From: Bacillota bacterium
GTDB lineage: Bacteria > Bacillota > Sulfobacillia > JAJZYS01 > JAJZLH01
Assembly: GCA_021850485.1 (NCBI GenBank)
Contig: JAJZLY010000008.1
Span: 147,879 to 211,878 of the forward strand
Direction: 5' to 3'
DNA: 64,000 bases
A program made the translations under genes and the position numbers. The notes beneath the pieces are model-generated. The model searched no databases. It was not told where the DNA came from and was given only the letters and a program-made list of their open reading frames with translations. Of this stretch, positions 33,505 to 41,848 are shown in pieces (position 1 is the first letter of the stretch; the number at the start of each line of letters is the position of its first letter).

Positions 33505-34074
33505 GTGATTCGCGATGTGCTGACCATCCCGGGCCAGCGCTCAGTGCTCCGCTCGCGTTCGCTCAAGGTGCGGCCCGGCGATCCGACTCTGGCTGGGTTG
33601 ATCCATGATCTGGTCGACACCTGGACCGACGCTCACGCCTACGGCCTGTCTGCGCCACAGCTGGGCGTGTTGCAGCGGGTGCTGCTCTATCGCCAAGAAG
33701 ACGGTACGCCAGCGGTGGTAGTGAACCCCAAGGTGATCACCGTGCGCGGCGAAGAAAAAGGCTATGACGGCTGTCTGAGTATTCCTGGCATCTACGGCAC
33801 GACCAGAAGGCCCGAAGAAGTAGAGTTCACCGGCGAAGACCAGGTGGGCCAGCGCATCCGGCGCAGGCTGAAGGCGTTCACAGCCCGCATCTTCTTGCAT
33901 GAACTGGACCATCTGGAGGGCGTGTTGTTCATCGACCGCCTGGACAGTCTGGACGATCTGTACACCCTGGAACGAAACGACCAGGATGAAAGCGAAGAGG
34001 TGGCGCTGAGCGCCGCTGACCGCCGCTTTGTGGCCAGAGAGCAACGGCCGCTGCCAACGCACTTGAGCGTGTGA
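33505..34074 (+). CDS. def: Peptide deformylase
   Basis: This 189-residue metal enzyme removes formyl groups from new protein N-termini. The three motifs are complete: GLSAPQLG starting at residue 47 (normally GxGxAAPQ), GCLSIPG with metal ligand C90, and HELDHLEG with ligands H132 and H136 and catalytic E133. GTG 33505 follows GGGAGGGAG. The long acidic C-terminal tail (ERNDQDESEEVALS) is extra. The stop overlaps the next gene. Neither fmt nor other translation genes are adjacent, so this could be a secondary deformylase. Confidence 0.9.
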   Translation: MIRDVLTIPGQRSVLRSRSLKVRPGDPTLAGLIHDLVDTWTDAHAYGLSAPQLGVLQRVLLYRQEDGTPAVVVNPKVITVRGEEKGYDGCLSIPGIYGTTRRPEEVEFTGEDQVGQRIRRRLKAFTARIFLHELDHLEGVLFIDRLDSLDDLYTLERNDQDESEEVALSAADRRFVAREQRPLPTHLSV

Positions 34075-34895
34075 TGCCACGGTCCAGAGAGCAGGTAGAA
34101 GGCGCAGATCAGCCGCCGGTGGGCACGGCTGACTTGGCACGAGCACTGCGCCAGCTCGGCGTGCAGCCAGGGATGGTGCTGCTGGTCCACGCCTCTTTGC
34201 GTTCGTTCGGCCGCTGGCTGATCGGCGGCCCCACAGCTCTCTTGTTAGCGCTGGAAGAAACACTCGGTGCAGACGGCACTTTGGTCATGCCGACACACAC
34301 GGCCGGCCTCAGCGACCCTGCCTGGTGGCAACATCCGCCCGTTCCTGAGACGTGGTGGCAGCGGATTCGAGACGAGATGCCGGCCTATCGGCCGGACCTC
34401 AGCCCCACCTTGGGCATGGGCCAGTTGGCGGAGTGTTTTCGCCGTCAGCAGGGTGTGTTGCGCAGCAACCACCCTCAGGTCTCCTTTTGCGCCCGAGGTC
34501 CGCTGGCCGAGCGCATCGTCGGCGAGCACCCGCTGGCCTACGGCTTGGGCGAGCAGTCGCCCTTGGCCCGCATCTATGACCACTCGGGATGGGTGCTACT
34601 GGTGGGCGTCGATCACAGCGTGAACACGTCCTTGCATCTGGCCGAATACCGCTGTGCCTATGCGGGCAAGCATGATCTGACCCAAGCAGCTCCGGTCCTG
34701 ATCGCCGGTCAGCGGCAGTGGGAGCGCTTTTTAGATGTCGCCATCGACTCCGACGACTTCGCCAAACTGGGAGACGACTTCGAGGCCAGCACCGACGTGG
34801 TGCGCAAGATCACGGTGGGCAACTCACTGTGGCGGCTGATGCCGCAGCGCCCGTTGGTCGACTTCGCGACTTCGTGGCTGCTCGCCCATCGCTGA
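34071..34895 (+). CDS. AAC(3)-family N-acetyltransferase
   Basis: This 274-residue protein is of the aminoglycoside 3-N-acetyltransferase / YokD fold. Family marks are VLLVHASLRSFG, TLVMPTHTAG, MGQLAECFRRQQGVLRSNHPQVSF (with the conserved His) and SPLARIYDHSGWVLLVGV. GTG 34071 or ATG 34074 overlaps the deformylase stop. Known relatives use acetyl-CoA on aminoglycosides, but many genomic copies have other amine substrates. Resistance is therefore possible but not shown. Translational coupling to def is unusual. Confidence 0.8.
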   Translation: MMPRSREQVEGADQPPVGTADLARALRQLGVQPGMVLLVHASLRSFGRWLIGGPTALLLALEETLGADGTLVMPTHTAGLSDPAWWQHPPVPETWWQRIRDEMPAYRPDLSPTLGMGQLAECFRRQQGVLRSNHPQVSFCARGPLAERIVGEHPLAYGLGEQSPLARIYDHSGWVLLVGVDHSVNTSLHLAEYRCAYAGKHDLTQAAPVLIAGQRQWERFLDVAIDSDDFAKLGDDFEASTDVVRKITVGNSLWRLMPQRPLVDFATSWLLAHR

Positions 34896-34992
34896 GGGCT
34901 AGTGGCTGGACCGCGATCAATCTGACGAGTCGCTCGAAAGGGTCGCTGCCGGCCTTGGGGTTGACCTCGGAGCATCGCTGCGCGATATATGA

Positions 34993-35019
34993 CCATAGTC
35001 GTTAGCCCATGGTCGTTAG
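34993..35019. repeat. Direct repeat, candidate Phd antitoxin operator
   Basis: CCATAGTCGTTAG (34993-35005) and CCATGGTCGTTAG (35007-35019) differ at one base and repeat with a 14-bp period. They end 11 bp before the antitoxin start, overlapping its ribosome site. Phd/YefM antitoxins repress their own promoters through such paired sites. Confidence 0.6.
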
Positions 35020-35030
35020 GAGGGTTCCCC

Positions 35031-35264
35031 GTGAAAGTGGCGGCCGGAGACTTCAAGACCCACTGCCTGCAGCTGATCGCTCAGGTCCATGCGACCGGCC
35101 AGGAGGTGCTCATCACCAAACGCGGTGTGGCGATGGCGAAGCTCGTGGCGGTTAACAGCGCTCCGCCCCAGTCCTTGTTCGGTGCCATGAAGGGCTCGGT
35201 GGCGATTGTCGGTGATCTGATCGCACCGATCGATGAGGCCTGGGACGCAGAGATTGGTGGCTGA
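35031..35264 (+). CDS. Phd/YefM-family antitoxin
   Basis: This 77-residue protein has the Phd fold pattern: AAGDFKTHCLQLIAQVHATGQEVLITKRGVAMAKLV, with the VLITKRGxAxA strand-turn that forms the DNA-binding dimer. The C-terminal tail (SVAIVGDLIAPIDEAWDAE) would bind the toxin. GTG 35031 follows TTAGGAGGG. The stop overlaps the toxin start by 8 bp, the usual antitoxin-first order. A near-perfect 13-bp direct repeat precedes the gene. Confidence 0.85.
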   Translation: MKVAAGDFKTHCLQLIAQVHATGQEVLITKRGVAMAKLVAVNSAPPQSLFGAMKGSVAIVGDLIAPIDEAWDAEIGG

Positions 35265-35697
35265 GACCAGCGGCCTGCTCCTCGACACCCATGTCTGGAT
35301 CTGGCTGATGGAGCAAGACGACCGACTGCATCTAACGGCCAGGCAGGCCATTGACCGGGCGGCGCAGGGCCCTTATGGCGTCCACATCTCAGCCATTTCG
35401 ACCTGGGAGGTTGGCATGCTCGCCGTAAAGGACAGAATTCGCTTATCGATGGCACCGTTGGACTGGGTCCAGACGGCCCTCGCTCAGCGTGGCGTCCGCT
35501 TGCTGCCGCTCAGTCCGGAGGTGGTGATTGCCTCCACAAACCTGCCCGGCTCCTTTCACGGTGACTGGGCTGATCGCATGCTGGTTGCTTCTTGCCGACT
35601 GCACGATCTGGCCCTGGTCACCGCCGACAGCCGGATCTTGGAGTACGGCCAAGGACACCACCTGAAGCTCCTGAAGGCATCCTCGCCCCAGGGCTAG
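35257..35697 (+). CDS. PIN-domain toxin (VapC-like ribonuclease)
   Basis: This 146-residue PIN nuclease belongs to the group that pairs with Phd antitoxins. The acidic metal-binding residues are in LLLDTHVWIW (Asp), STWEVGMLA (Glu), GDWADRMLVA (Asp pair) and ALVTADSRIL (Asp). PIN toxins cleave tRNA or rRNA and stop growth when the antitoxin is degraded. GTG 35257 lies inside the antitoxin gene; TTG 35254 is an alternative. It closes the first of two neighbouring modules. Confidence 0.87.
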   Translation: MAETSGLLLDTHVWIWLMEQDDRLHLTARQAIDRAAQGPYGVHISAISTWEVGMLAVKDRIRLSMAPLDWVQTALAQRGVRLLPLSPEVVIASTNLPGSFHGDWADRMLVASCRLHDLALVTADSRILEYGQGHHLKLLKASSPQG

Positions 35698-35781
35698 CCG
35701 AGGGCGATTTCGGTCATCTGAACGAGGCCGTGAACCGGATGGTCGGAGCGATCGTTGCCCCGGTCGGAACGTTAGGCGGCC

Positions 35782-35802
35782 CCATTACCGTTAAAATGGT
35801 AA
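35782..35802. promoter_or_regulatory. Inverted repeat and -10, candidate operator of the second module
   Basis: CCATT with AATGG (35782-35786, 35795-35799) and TTACC with GGTAA (35785-35789, 35798-35802) form nested dyads around TTAAAAT, a likely -10. It is AT-rich and 33 bp before the antitoxin, fitting auto-repression. Confidence 0.5.
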
Positions 35803-35834
35803 ACTGGTGTCACTCGATAGACAGGGGGAACGCG

Positions 35835-36071
35835 GTGGTGGACAAGCTCACGGTATACGTATCCCCTGAAACCCATCGTCGCCTCAAGACGGTTGCCAGC
35901 AGCAACGGTATGAGCCTCTCCGACTTCATGGTTCAGGCGGCCGAGCGTGCCATGATGGCGCCTGATCGCGCTACGGCTGCACGGCAGATGGATCTGGTGC
36001 GCGCCTTGGTGATCGGAACTGTCACCAGCGACGAGATGCACGACATGCGCGCCGAGGGCCGGCGTTTTTGA
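35835..36071 (+). CDS. Putative RHH-type VapB-like antitoxin
   Basis: This 78-residue protein starts VVDKLTVYVSPETHRRLK, a beta-strand then helix typical of ribbon-helix-helix regulators. ASSNGMSLSDFMVQAAERAM follows as the second helix. The tail (TSDEMHDMRAEGRRF) would contact the toxin. GTG 35835 or 35838 follows AGGGGGAA; the longer upstream frame is not supported. The stop overlaps the PIN toxin start (TTGA). Confidence 0.75.
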   Translation: MVDKLTVYVSPETHRRLKTVASSNGMSLSDFMVQAAERAMMAPDRATAARQMDLVRALVIGTVTSDEMHDMRAEGRRF

Positions 36072-36505
36072 CGGCCGACGAAGCCCTGACCATCGCCGTC
36101 CTCGACGCATCGGTGGCGTTGGCCTGGGTGTTGCCGGGGGAAAGGTCGGCTCAGGCGATGCGACTTCGCGATCTGGCCGTCAGAGACGGGCACAGGTTGC
36201 TCTGTCCGCCGATCTTCTGGTACGAGATCGCCAACGCCCTGTGGGTGGCAAGTCGCCGCGACCGCTTATCCACTGATGGTGCGCACCAGGCGCTGGCAGC
36301 TTTGCGAGACTTCACGATGGAGTCATGCGACGCTGACCCCGCAGCCTGCCTGTCCCTGGCCACCCAGTGCCGGCTCGCCGTATCCGATGCGGCCTACTTG
36401 GTGATTTCCTTAGACCGCCAAGTGCCGCTGTGGTCTTTCGATCAGGGGTTGGTGTCTGCGGCAAGCCAGCTCGGCATTACTGTGCACCCATCTGCTGAGC
36501 TGTGA
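36068..36505 (+). CDS. vapC: PIN-domain toxin VapC
   Basis: This 145-residue PIN nuclease of the classical VapC kind has acidic residues in VLDASVALAW (Asp), IFWYEIANALW (Glu), VSDAAYLVIS (Asp) and PLWSFDQGL (Asp). The pattern ExANAL with SDAAYL is typical of VapC. It begins at TTG 36068 overlapping the antitoxin stop. It is unlike the first PIN toxin in sequence, so the two modules are not a recent duplication. Confidence 0.85.
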   Translation: MTADEALTIAVLDASVALAWVLPGERSAQAMRLRDLAVRDGHRLLCPPIFWYEIANALWVASRRDRLSTDGAHQALAALRDFTMESCDADPAACLSLATQCRLAVSDAAYLVISLDRQVPLWSFDQGLVSAASQLGITVHPSAEL

Positions 36506-36572
36506 TCAAGACCCGCACCGCCCCCACCGTGCCCCGACAGCGGACTGGCCGAACCGTGCCGCCTCAACGCCA

Positions 36573-37373
36573 CTAGCCCAGCGCAATCACGACTGCTCCC
36601 AGCACGATCATGCCGGCAGCGAGTACCCGCCGCCGCCCGATCGCTTCCTTTTGCCGCCAGGCCCAGATCAGGGCCATCGGGATGGCCAACTGACGCAGCG
36701 CCAAGGCGGACGCCACCGGCATGATCTGATATGCGGCGAGCATGAACAGGTAGCCGACTAACGACAAACCGCCAATCAAGCTGCCGGCCGCCAGCTGGCC
36801 CAGGGCCCAAGCCCGCCGTCCCTGCGTCGCCAAAAGAGCTGTCCCCGTGATGATGGAAGCGGTGGACATGTATAAGATGGGCGGCGTCAGGTGCACGCCT
36901 TGGCTGTCGGTCAAGGAGTAGGCAGCAATCACGGCGCCAAGGGTCAGGGCCGGCCAGATCGCACCAATGCGCTCGCCCTTGGCCATCAGCACCGAGCCCG
37001 TCCCCACCACCAAGATCCCGATCCACGCCGCCACAGGCGTGGCCACGCCCAGCAACACCGCCACCGCCAACGGCATCACCGCCACCCCCAGGCCACGGGC
37101 CAGGGGGTAGATGGCGCTGAGGTCAGCCAGCTGATAGCCTCGATTTAGGAGCAGATAATAAGCGATGTGGATGGTGGCGCTGGCCAACAAAAAGACCCAG
37201 CCACCAGGACCGATGCGCTCGCCAAACGCCAGTGCGACCGCCACGCCCACGATGCCGGTGGCCACCATGCCCTGGCCGAGCGCCACCAAGCTGGGCCGGA
37301 TCTTGAGCAGGGCGTTCCAAGAGACGTGCAGGCCACTGGAAAGCAGGACCAGCCAGGCTCCAGCCCAGGGCAC
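36573..37373 (-). CDS. EamA/DMT-superfamily transporter
   Basis: This 266-residue protein has about ten membrane helices arranged as two EamA repeats. The first ends with LLLNRGYQLADLSAIYPLARG, a characteristic DMT motif, and the second with FMLAAYQIMPVASALALRQLA. GTG 37373 lies 12 bp after the dehydrogenase stop, so it is probably the last gene of the paa-like operon. A metabolite exporter or importer is expected; no substrate evidence. Confidence 0.82.
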   Translation of the reverse strand: MPWAGAWLVLLSSGLHVSWNALLKIRPSLVALGQGMVATGIVGVAVALAFGERIGPGGWVFLLASATIHIAYYLLLNRGYQLADLSAIYPLARGLGVAVMPLAVAVLLGVATPVAAWIGILVVGTGSVLMAKGERIGAIWPALTLGAVIAAYSLTDSQGVHLTPPILYMSTASIITGTALLATQGRRAWALGQLAAGSLIGGLSLVGYLFMLAAYQIMPVASALALRQLAIPMALIWAWRQKEAIGRRRVLAAGMIVLGAVVIALG

Positions 37374-37385
37374 GACCTGATCCCG

Positions 37386-38450
37386 CTAAGAGGGCGCCAT
37401 CGGCTGCTGGGCACCGCCCGAGTGCGCCGCAATGCGGCGCCATGCCACACGCTCGGCCGCCAGCTCGGTGGTGATGTCCTCTGTGCGGGCCACCGCAAAC
37501 ACCTCCAGCAGGCGGTCGTAGATGCGCGCCACCGCCGCCATCGCCCGCTCAGGCTGATAGCCGCCGGGCAAGAATTCGTCGCTGATGTTGATCACGCCGC
37601 CGCCGTTCACGATGAAGTCTGGGGCGTACAAGATGCCCCGTTGTTTCAAGATCTCGGCCACCTCGGGGCTGGCCAACTGATTGTTGGCGGATCCGGCTAT
37701 CGCCCGCACCCGCATCGAGGCACAGCGCTCGGCGGTCAGCACCAAGCCCAACGCGCATGGGGAGAACACGTCTGCTCTCTCAGCGAACAAGGCCTCGCCA
37801 TCCACCACCCGTGCTCCGTACAGGCGGGCCGCCTGGGTTGCGTGCGCAGCCACGATGTCGGTCACCACCAACTCTGCGCCGTCCGCAGCCAGAAGCCGGC
37901 ACAACTCCAAGCCGACGTTGCCAACGCCTTGGATCAGGATCTTGCGGCCTTTGGCCGAAGGCTGGCCGGTGGTCTCGGTCAGCACCGCTCGAACCGCCAT
38001 GTAGGTGCCATAGGCAGCGGCCTTGGACGGATCGCCGCTGGTCGCCTGGCGGCCCACGATGTAGGGAGAGGCCTCAGCCATCTGCTCCACGTCTTGGGGC
38101 GTGATGCCCACATCCTCGCCGGTGTAGACCCGCCCGCCCATGGCCGTGATGAATTGGCCCATGGCGTGAAAGAGCTCTGGGCTCTTTTCGGGGTCGCCGT
38201 AGATCACACATTTGGACCCGCCGAAGTCGAGGCCAGAGGCAGCGTTTTTCAAGGTCATGCCCCGAGACAGGCGCAGGGCGTCGCTCAAGGCCTCATCTTC
38301 GCTGTCGTAGTGCCACATCCGGGTGCCGCCGGTCGCTGGGCCCAAGGTGCTGTCGTGGAGGGCGACGATCAATTTGAGGCCGGTCTTTTTGTCGTAAAAG
38401 AAGCTGACTTGTTCGTGCCCGTCTTTGGCCATGGCGTCGAAGATGTTCAT
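37386..38450 (-). CDS. Leu/Phe/Val-type amino-acid dehydrogenase
   Basis: This 354-residue NAD-dependent enzyme deaminates a hydrophobic L-amino acid to its 2-oxo acid. The substrate-binding and catalytic lysines are K68 and K80 in MTLKNAASGLDFGGSK, matching leucine dehydrogenase numbering. GGRVYTGEDVG and the Rossmann motif QGVGNVGLEL follow. Downstream come PDFIVNGGGVINISDE and the C-terminal domain. ATG 38450 follows AGAGGG. By sequence it fits leucine dehydrogenase; its place in a phenylacetate cluster raises the alternative of phenylalanine dehydrogenase. Confidence 0.88.
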   Translation of the reverse strand: MNIFDAMAKDGHEQVSFFYDKKTGLKLIVALHDSTLGPATGGTRMWHYDSEDEALSDALRLSRGMTLKNAASGLDFGGSKCVIYGDPEKSPELFHAMGQFITAMGGRVYTGEDVGITPQDVEQMAEASPYIVGRQATSGDPSKAAAYGTYMAVRAVLTETTGQPSAKGRKILIQGVGNVGLELCRLLAADGAELVVTDIVAAHATQAARLYGARVVDGEALFAERADVFSPCALGLVLTAERCASMRVRAIAGSANNQLASPEVAEILKQRGILYAPDFIVNGGGVINISDEFLPGGYQPERAMAAVARIYDRLLEVFAVARTEDITTELAAERVAWRRIAAHSGGAQQPMAPS

Positions 38451-38483
38451 GGTAGCCCTCTTTCGATCAGATGTGGGGGTGGA

Positions 38484-39968
38484 CTAGATCCTAAACGGGT
38501 TGATCGGCCGTTCGGTGGTTCTGGTGATCACACATTTCTCCTCCGTGTACAGGTCGATGGCACTTTGCCCCAGCTCGCGGCCAAACCCGCTGGCCTTGTA
38601 CCCGCCAAAGGGCAGCCCCGGGCCGGCCGTGAACGGCGTGTTGATGCCGATCAGCCCGCACTGCAGGGCCTGAGCCACCCGCTGCGCCCGCCCGCCATTT
38701 TCGCTCCAGATCGTGGCCACGAGTCCGTAGTCCACGGCGTTGGCCAGGCGGATGGCCTCCGCTTCGTCGCTAAAGGCGCAGGCCACGACCACCGGCCCAA
38801 AGATCTCCTCTTGGAACACCGCCATCTGCTCCCGCACATCTGCCAGCACGGTTGGCGGGTAAAAGAAGCCGCCCCCGGCCAAGCCGTCAGCCGGCAAACT
38901 GCCGCCAGTCAGCAGACGGCTTCCTTCGGCCACGCCAGCTTGGACGTGCGCGTGTACCTTTTGCCGATGGCTGGCCGAGATCAACGGTCCCATCTGGGTC
39001 TCAGCTGCCAGCGGGTCGCCCAGGCGCAGGCTCTTGGCCTTGGCCACAAACAGGGCCAGGAATTCTTCGTAGACCGAGCTCTCGATCAAAAGCCGGCTCC
39101 TGGCGTCGCAGGACTGGCCGGCACTGTAGAAGATGGCGAACACCGACCCGGCGGCGGCCGCCTCCAGGTCGGCGTCGGCGAACACGATGGAAGGGGATTT
39201 GCCGCCCAGTTCCAAAGACACCCGCTTCAGTCCCAGGGCCGCTTTGGCCATCACGCCCTTGCCGGTCTCGGTGGCGCCGGTAAACGTCACCTTGTTCACC
39301 TTGGGGTGGGCGATCAGGGCGCTGCCCACTGATTCGCCAGGACCGGAGATCACGTTCACCACCCCGTCTGGGATGCCCGCCTCCTTGGCCAGCTGGCCGA
39401 GCAGCACTGCCGTGGCCGGGGTCAAGGACGCTGGCTTGAGCACGACCGTACATCCGGCGGCCAGCGCCGGGGCCACCTTCCAGCCGGCCATCATGAACGG
39501 ATAGTTCCAGGGTACGATCTGGGCGCAGACCCCGACCGGTTCGCGATAGGTGGCGGCCACAGCGCGGGCGCCAACCGGGACCGTGCTGCCACCGATCTTG
39601 TCGCTAAGACCGGCGTAAAAGGTGAGGTCGTCGACCACCTGGCTCACCTCGGCCGCGGCGTCGGTGCGCACCTTGCCGGCGCCCAGGCTCTCCACCTCTG
39701 CGATCTGCGCACGGTGTAAATCGATCACTTCGGCGTAGCGAAACAGCACCCGGGATCGCTGTTGGGGGGCGAGCTTGCGCCACGGTCCGACCAGGGCGCT
39801 GTGCGCCGCTTCCACCGCCTGGTCGACTTGGGCGGCACTGGCGACCGCGCCCTCCGCCCACACCTGGCCGGTGGCCGGGTTGATCAGGGCAGCCCTCTTC
39901 CCGTCATCTGCCGCCACCTCTTGGCCACCAATCCACAGTCCGTAAAAAGCCCGCCGCAGATCTTGCAC
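38484..39968 (-). CDS. Aldehyde dehydrogenase of the paa-like cluster
   Basis: This 494-residue ALDH is of the betaine/phenylacetaldehyde dehydrogenase type. The cofactor region is IVPWNYPFMMA, the general base is in SLELGGKSPSIVF, and the catalytic Cys is in SAGQSCDARSRL. The end has FGGYKASGFGRE. It lies between paaJ and the amino-acid dehydrogenase on one strand. It could oxidise phenylacetaldehyde to phenylacetate, or act like PacL on the ring-cleaved semialdehyde in place of the PaaZ dehydrogenase domain. It has no MaoC domain, so it is not a full PaaZ. Confidence 0.88.
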   Translation of the reverse strand: MQDLRRAFYGLWIGGQEVAADDGKRAALINPATGQVWAEGAVASAAQVDQAVEAAHSALVGPWRKLAPQQRSRVLFRYAEVIDLHRAQIAEVESLGAGKVRTDAAAEVSQVVDDLTFYAGLSDKIGGSTVPVGARAVAATYREPVGVCAQIVPWNYPFMMAGWKVAPALAAGCTVVLKPASLTPATAVLLGQLAKEAGIPDGVVNVISGPGESVGSALIAHPKVNKVTFTGATETGKGVMAKAALGLKRVSLELGGKSPSIVFADADLEAAAAGSVFAIFYSAGQSCDARSRLLIESSVYEEFLALFVAKAKSLRLGDPLAAETQMGPLISASHRQKVHAHVQAGVAEGSRLLTGGSLPADGLAGGGFFYPPTVLADVREQMAVFQEEIFGPVVVACAFSDEAEAIRLANAVDYGLVATIWSENGGRAQRVAQALQCGLIGINTPFTAGPGLPFGGYKASGFGRELGQSAIDLYTEEKCVITRTTERPINPFRI

Positions 39969-39973
39969 CCTGG

Positions 39974-41176
39974 CTAGTCCTCCCTCTCAATCAGCAAAGA
40001 CACGCCTTGGCCGACGCCAACACACAAGGTGGCCAAGCCCCGGCGAAATCTGTCCCGGCGCATCTGGTGGAGCAGCGTCACCACCAGCCGGGCGCCGCTC
40101 ATACCGAGCGGATGGCCGATGGCAATGGCGCCGCCTTGGACGTTCACCCGCTGCGGGTCCAGACCCAGCTGGTCGATCACCACCAGGCTCTGCGAGGCAA
40201 AGGCCTCGTTCAGCTCCACCCGGTCCACCGCCTCCACCCCCAGCTTCAGCCGGTCCAGCAGCTTGCGGGTGGCAGGCACCGGGCCCAGCCCCATCAGCCG
40301 GGGGTCGACGCCACTTTGTGCGCTGCCCACCACCCGGGCGACCGGCGTCAACGCATAGCGTCTGAGCGCCTGGGCAGAGACCACGAGCAGCGCTGCCGCT
40401 CCGTCGTTGATGCCCGATGCGTTGCCAGCGGTCACCGTACCGCCGGCCCGAGCGATCGGCGCCAGCTTGGCCAGTCCCTCCAAGGTGGTGGCCGGACGCG
40501 GATGCTCGTCTTTGTCGAACAGGCGCGCCTGACGTTGCGCTAACAGCGGCACCGCCACCAACTCCGCATCAAACCATCCGGCCTGATCGGCCTGCTGCCA
40601 CTTCTGCTGGGAGCTCAGGGCGAAGGCATCTTGGCGCTCTCGGCTCACCGAAAAGGCCTCGGCCACATTCTCGCCGGTTTCGGCCATCGACTCTAGGGGG
40701 AACATCGCCTCCAGCTTCGGGTTGGGAAAGCGCCAGCCCAGCGTTGTGTCCCAGGCGGTGCGATTGCCCCGGGCAAACGCCTGCTCTCCTTTCTCCATGA
40801 CCAAAGGGGCTCGCGTCATGTTCTCTGCGCCCCCGGCCACCACCACGTCCGCCTGGCCGCTTGAGATCATGGCCGCCGCCAGCGCCAGAGCACTGAGACC
40901 GGAGGCGCACAGCCGATTGACGGTTAGACCAGGCACAGACTGCGGATAGCCGGCCAACAACAGCGCCATCCGGGCCAGGTTTCGGTTATCCTCACCGGCC
41001 TGATTGGCCGAGCCGAACACCACATCGTCCACCGCCGCCGGGTCCAGGCTGGGACTTCTCTCTAGGAGGCTGGACAGGACCAAAGCGGCCAGATCGTCCA
41101 CCCGCACGGTACTGAGCGATCCGCCGTGGCGGCCGACCGGCGTGCGCACCCCGTCCACCAGATAGGCCTCATTCAT
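39974..41176 (-). CDS. paaJ: 3-oxoadipyl-CoA / 3-oxo-5,6-dehydrosuberyl-CoA thiolase (PaaJ/PcaF)
   Basis: This 400-residue thiolase has C90 ([10 protein letters not shown]), H355 (AIAIGHPLG) and C385 (CVGVGQG). The CVGVGQG ending, the [20 protein letters not shown] segment, [11 protein letters not shown] and [11 protein letters not shown] are hallmarks of the PcaF/PaaJ branch, which cleaves 3-oxoadipyl-CoA to acetyl-CoA and succinyl-CoA. General fatty-acid thiolases end CIGGG. ATG 41176 follows GGAGG. It stands directly after the split paaH genes. Confidence 0.9.
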   Translation of the reverse strand: MNEAYLVDGVRTPVGRHGGSLSTVRVDDLAALVLSSLLERSPSLDPAAVDDVVFGSANQAGEDNRNLARMALLLAGYPQSVPGLTVNRLCASGLSALALAAAMISSGQADVVVAGGAENMTRAPLVMEKGEQAFARGNRTAWDTTLGWRFPNPKLEAMFPLESMAETGENVAEAFSVSRERQDAFALSSQQKWQQADQAGWFDAELVAVPLLAQRQARLFDKDEHPRPATTLEGLAKLAPIARAGGTVTAGNASGINDGAAALLVVSAQALRRYALTPVARVVGSAQSGVDPRLMGLGPVPATRKLLDRLKLGVEAVDRVELNEAFASQSLVVIDQLGLDPQRVNVQGGAIAIGHPLGMSGARLVVTLLHQMRRDRFRRGLATLCVGVGQGVSLLIERED

Positions 41177-41191
41177 CCTCTCACCGCCTCC

Positions 41192-41848
41192 TTAGCGGGC
41201 ATAGCTGAAAAACCCGCGCCCTGCCGACGTGCCGGTGTGACCAGTACGCACCAGCCGCACCAGTGCTGGCGCCGGGCGGTAGATCTCGGCGCCGTAGGCC
41301 CGGCTGAGCGCCGAGAGCAAGCGTTCGACCACGTCCAGACCGATCTCATCCGCCCAAGCCAGTGGGCCCCGCGGATGGTTCATGCCCAGCACCATCGCCC
41401 GGTCGATCTCCTCGGCCGCTGCCAGCCGTTCGCCGAGCAGATGCGCCGCCTCGTTGATCAAGGTCGCCACCAGCCGCGGCCTAACCAGACCGGGGCCCTC
41501 TTCCACCTCCACCACATCGCCCAGCGCCTCGCTCAAGGTCTCTTTCCAGAGGCGCCGGCTGGACTCGTCGAGGCCAGGCGGCAAGCTGACATCGGTGGGA
41601 CCGGTTGAACTGAGCGGGAGCACAGAGCCAAAACTGGCCATCCGGACGCTAAGCCCGAGCTCTTGGCCCAACGTGCCGCCGCCGGCCGACCACGCGGTCA
41701 CCGCCAGCAGGCGGCCATCTCGGTGCAGGGCCTCTGGCAGTAGGGCCGGGTCAGTGACCAGAGTCAGCGGCTTAGCCGTGTGCCGGGCCGTTTCTCGTAA
41801 CGCCGCAGCCAGGGCGTCTTGGCCCACCACCAGCACCGGCTCAAGCAT
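41192..41848 (-). CDS. Second 3-hydroxyacyl-CoA dehydrogenase C-domain protein; PaaH C-terminal half as a separate gene
   Basis: This 218-residue protein has an N-terminal third (LEPVLVVGQDALAAALRE) that looks like a worn Rossmann-type segment without a dinucleotide motif. The rest is a clear 3HCDH C-terminal domain: ATLINEAAHLLGERLAAAEE, MVLGMNHPRGPLAWADEIGL and RTGHTGTSAGRGFFSYAR. E. coli PaaH (475 residues) has such a second domain fused at its C-terminus, and here it is a separate gene. ATG 41848 overlaps the stop of the catalytic half by 8 bp. It should form a complex with it. Confidence 0.8.
   Translation of the reverse strand: MLEPVLVVGQDALAAALRETARHTAKPLTLVTDPALLPEALHRDGRLLAVTAWSAGGGTLGQELGLSVRMASFGSVLPLSSTGPTDVSLPPGLDESSRRLWKETLSEALGDVVEVEEGPGLVRPRLVATLINEAAHLLGERLAAAEEIDRAMVLGMNHPRGPLAWADEIGLDVVERLLSALSRAYGAEIYRPAPALVRLVRTGHTGTSAGRGFFSYAR

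Noticed and set aside
37167-39332. 721-codon open frame on the plus strand
   Set aside because: It is antisense to the amino-acid dehydrogenase and aldehyde dehydrogenase, whose catalytic motifs are complete; the plus-strand product is His/Gln/Gly-rich and shadow-like.
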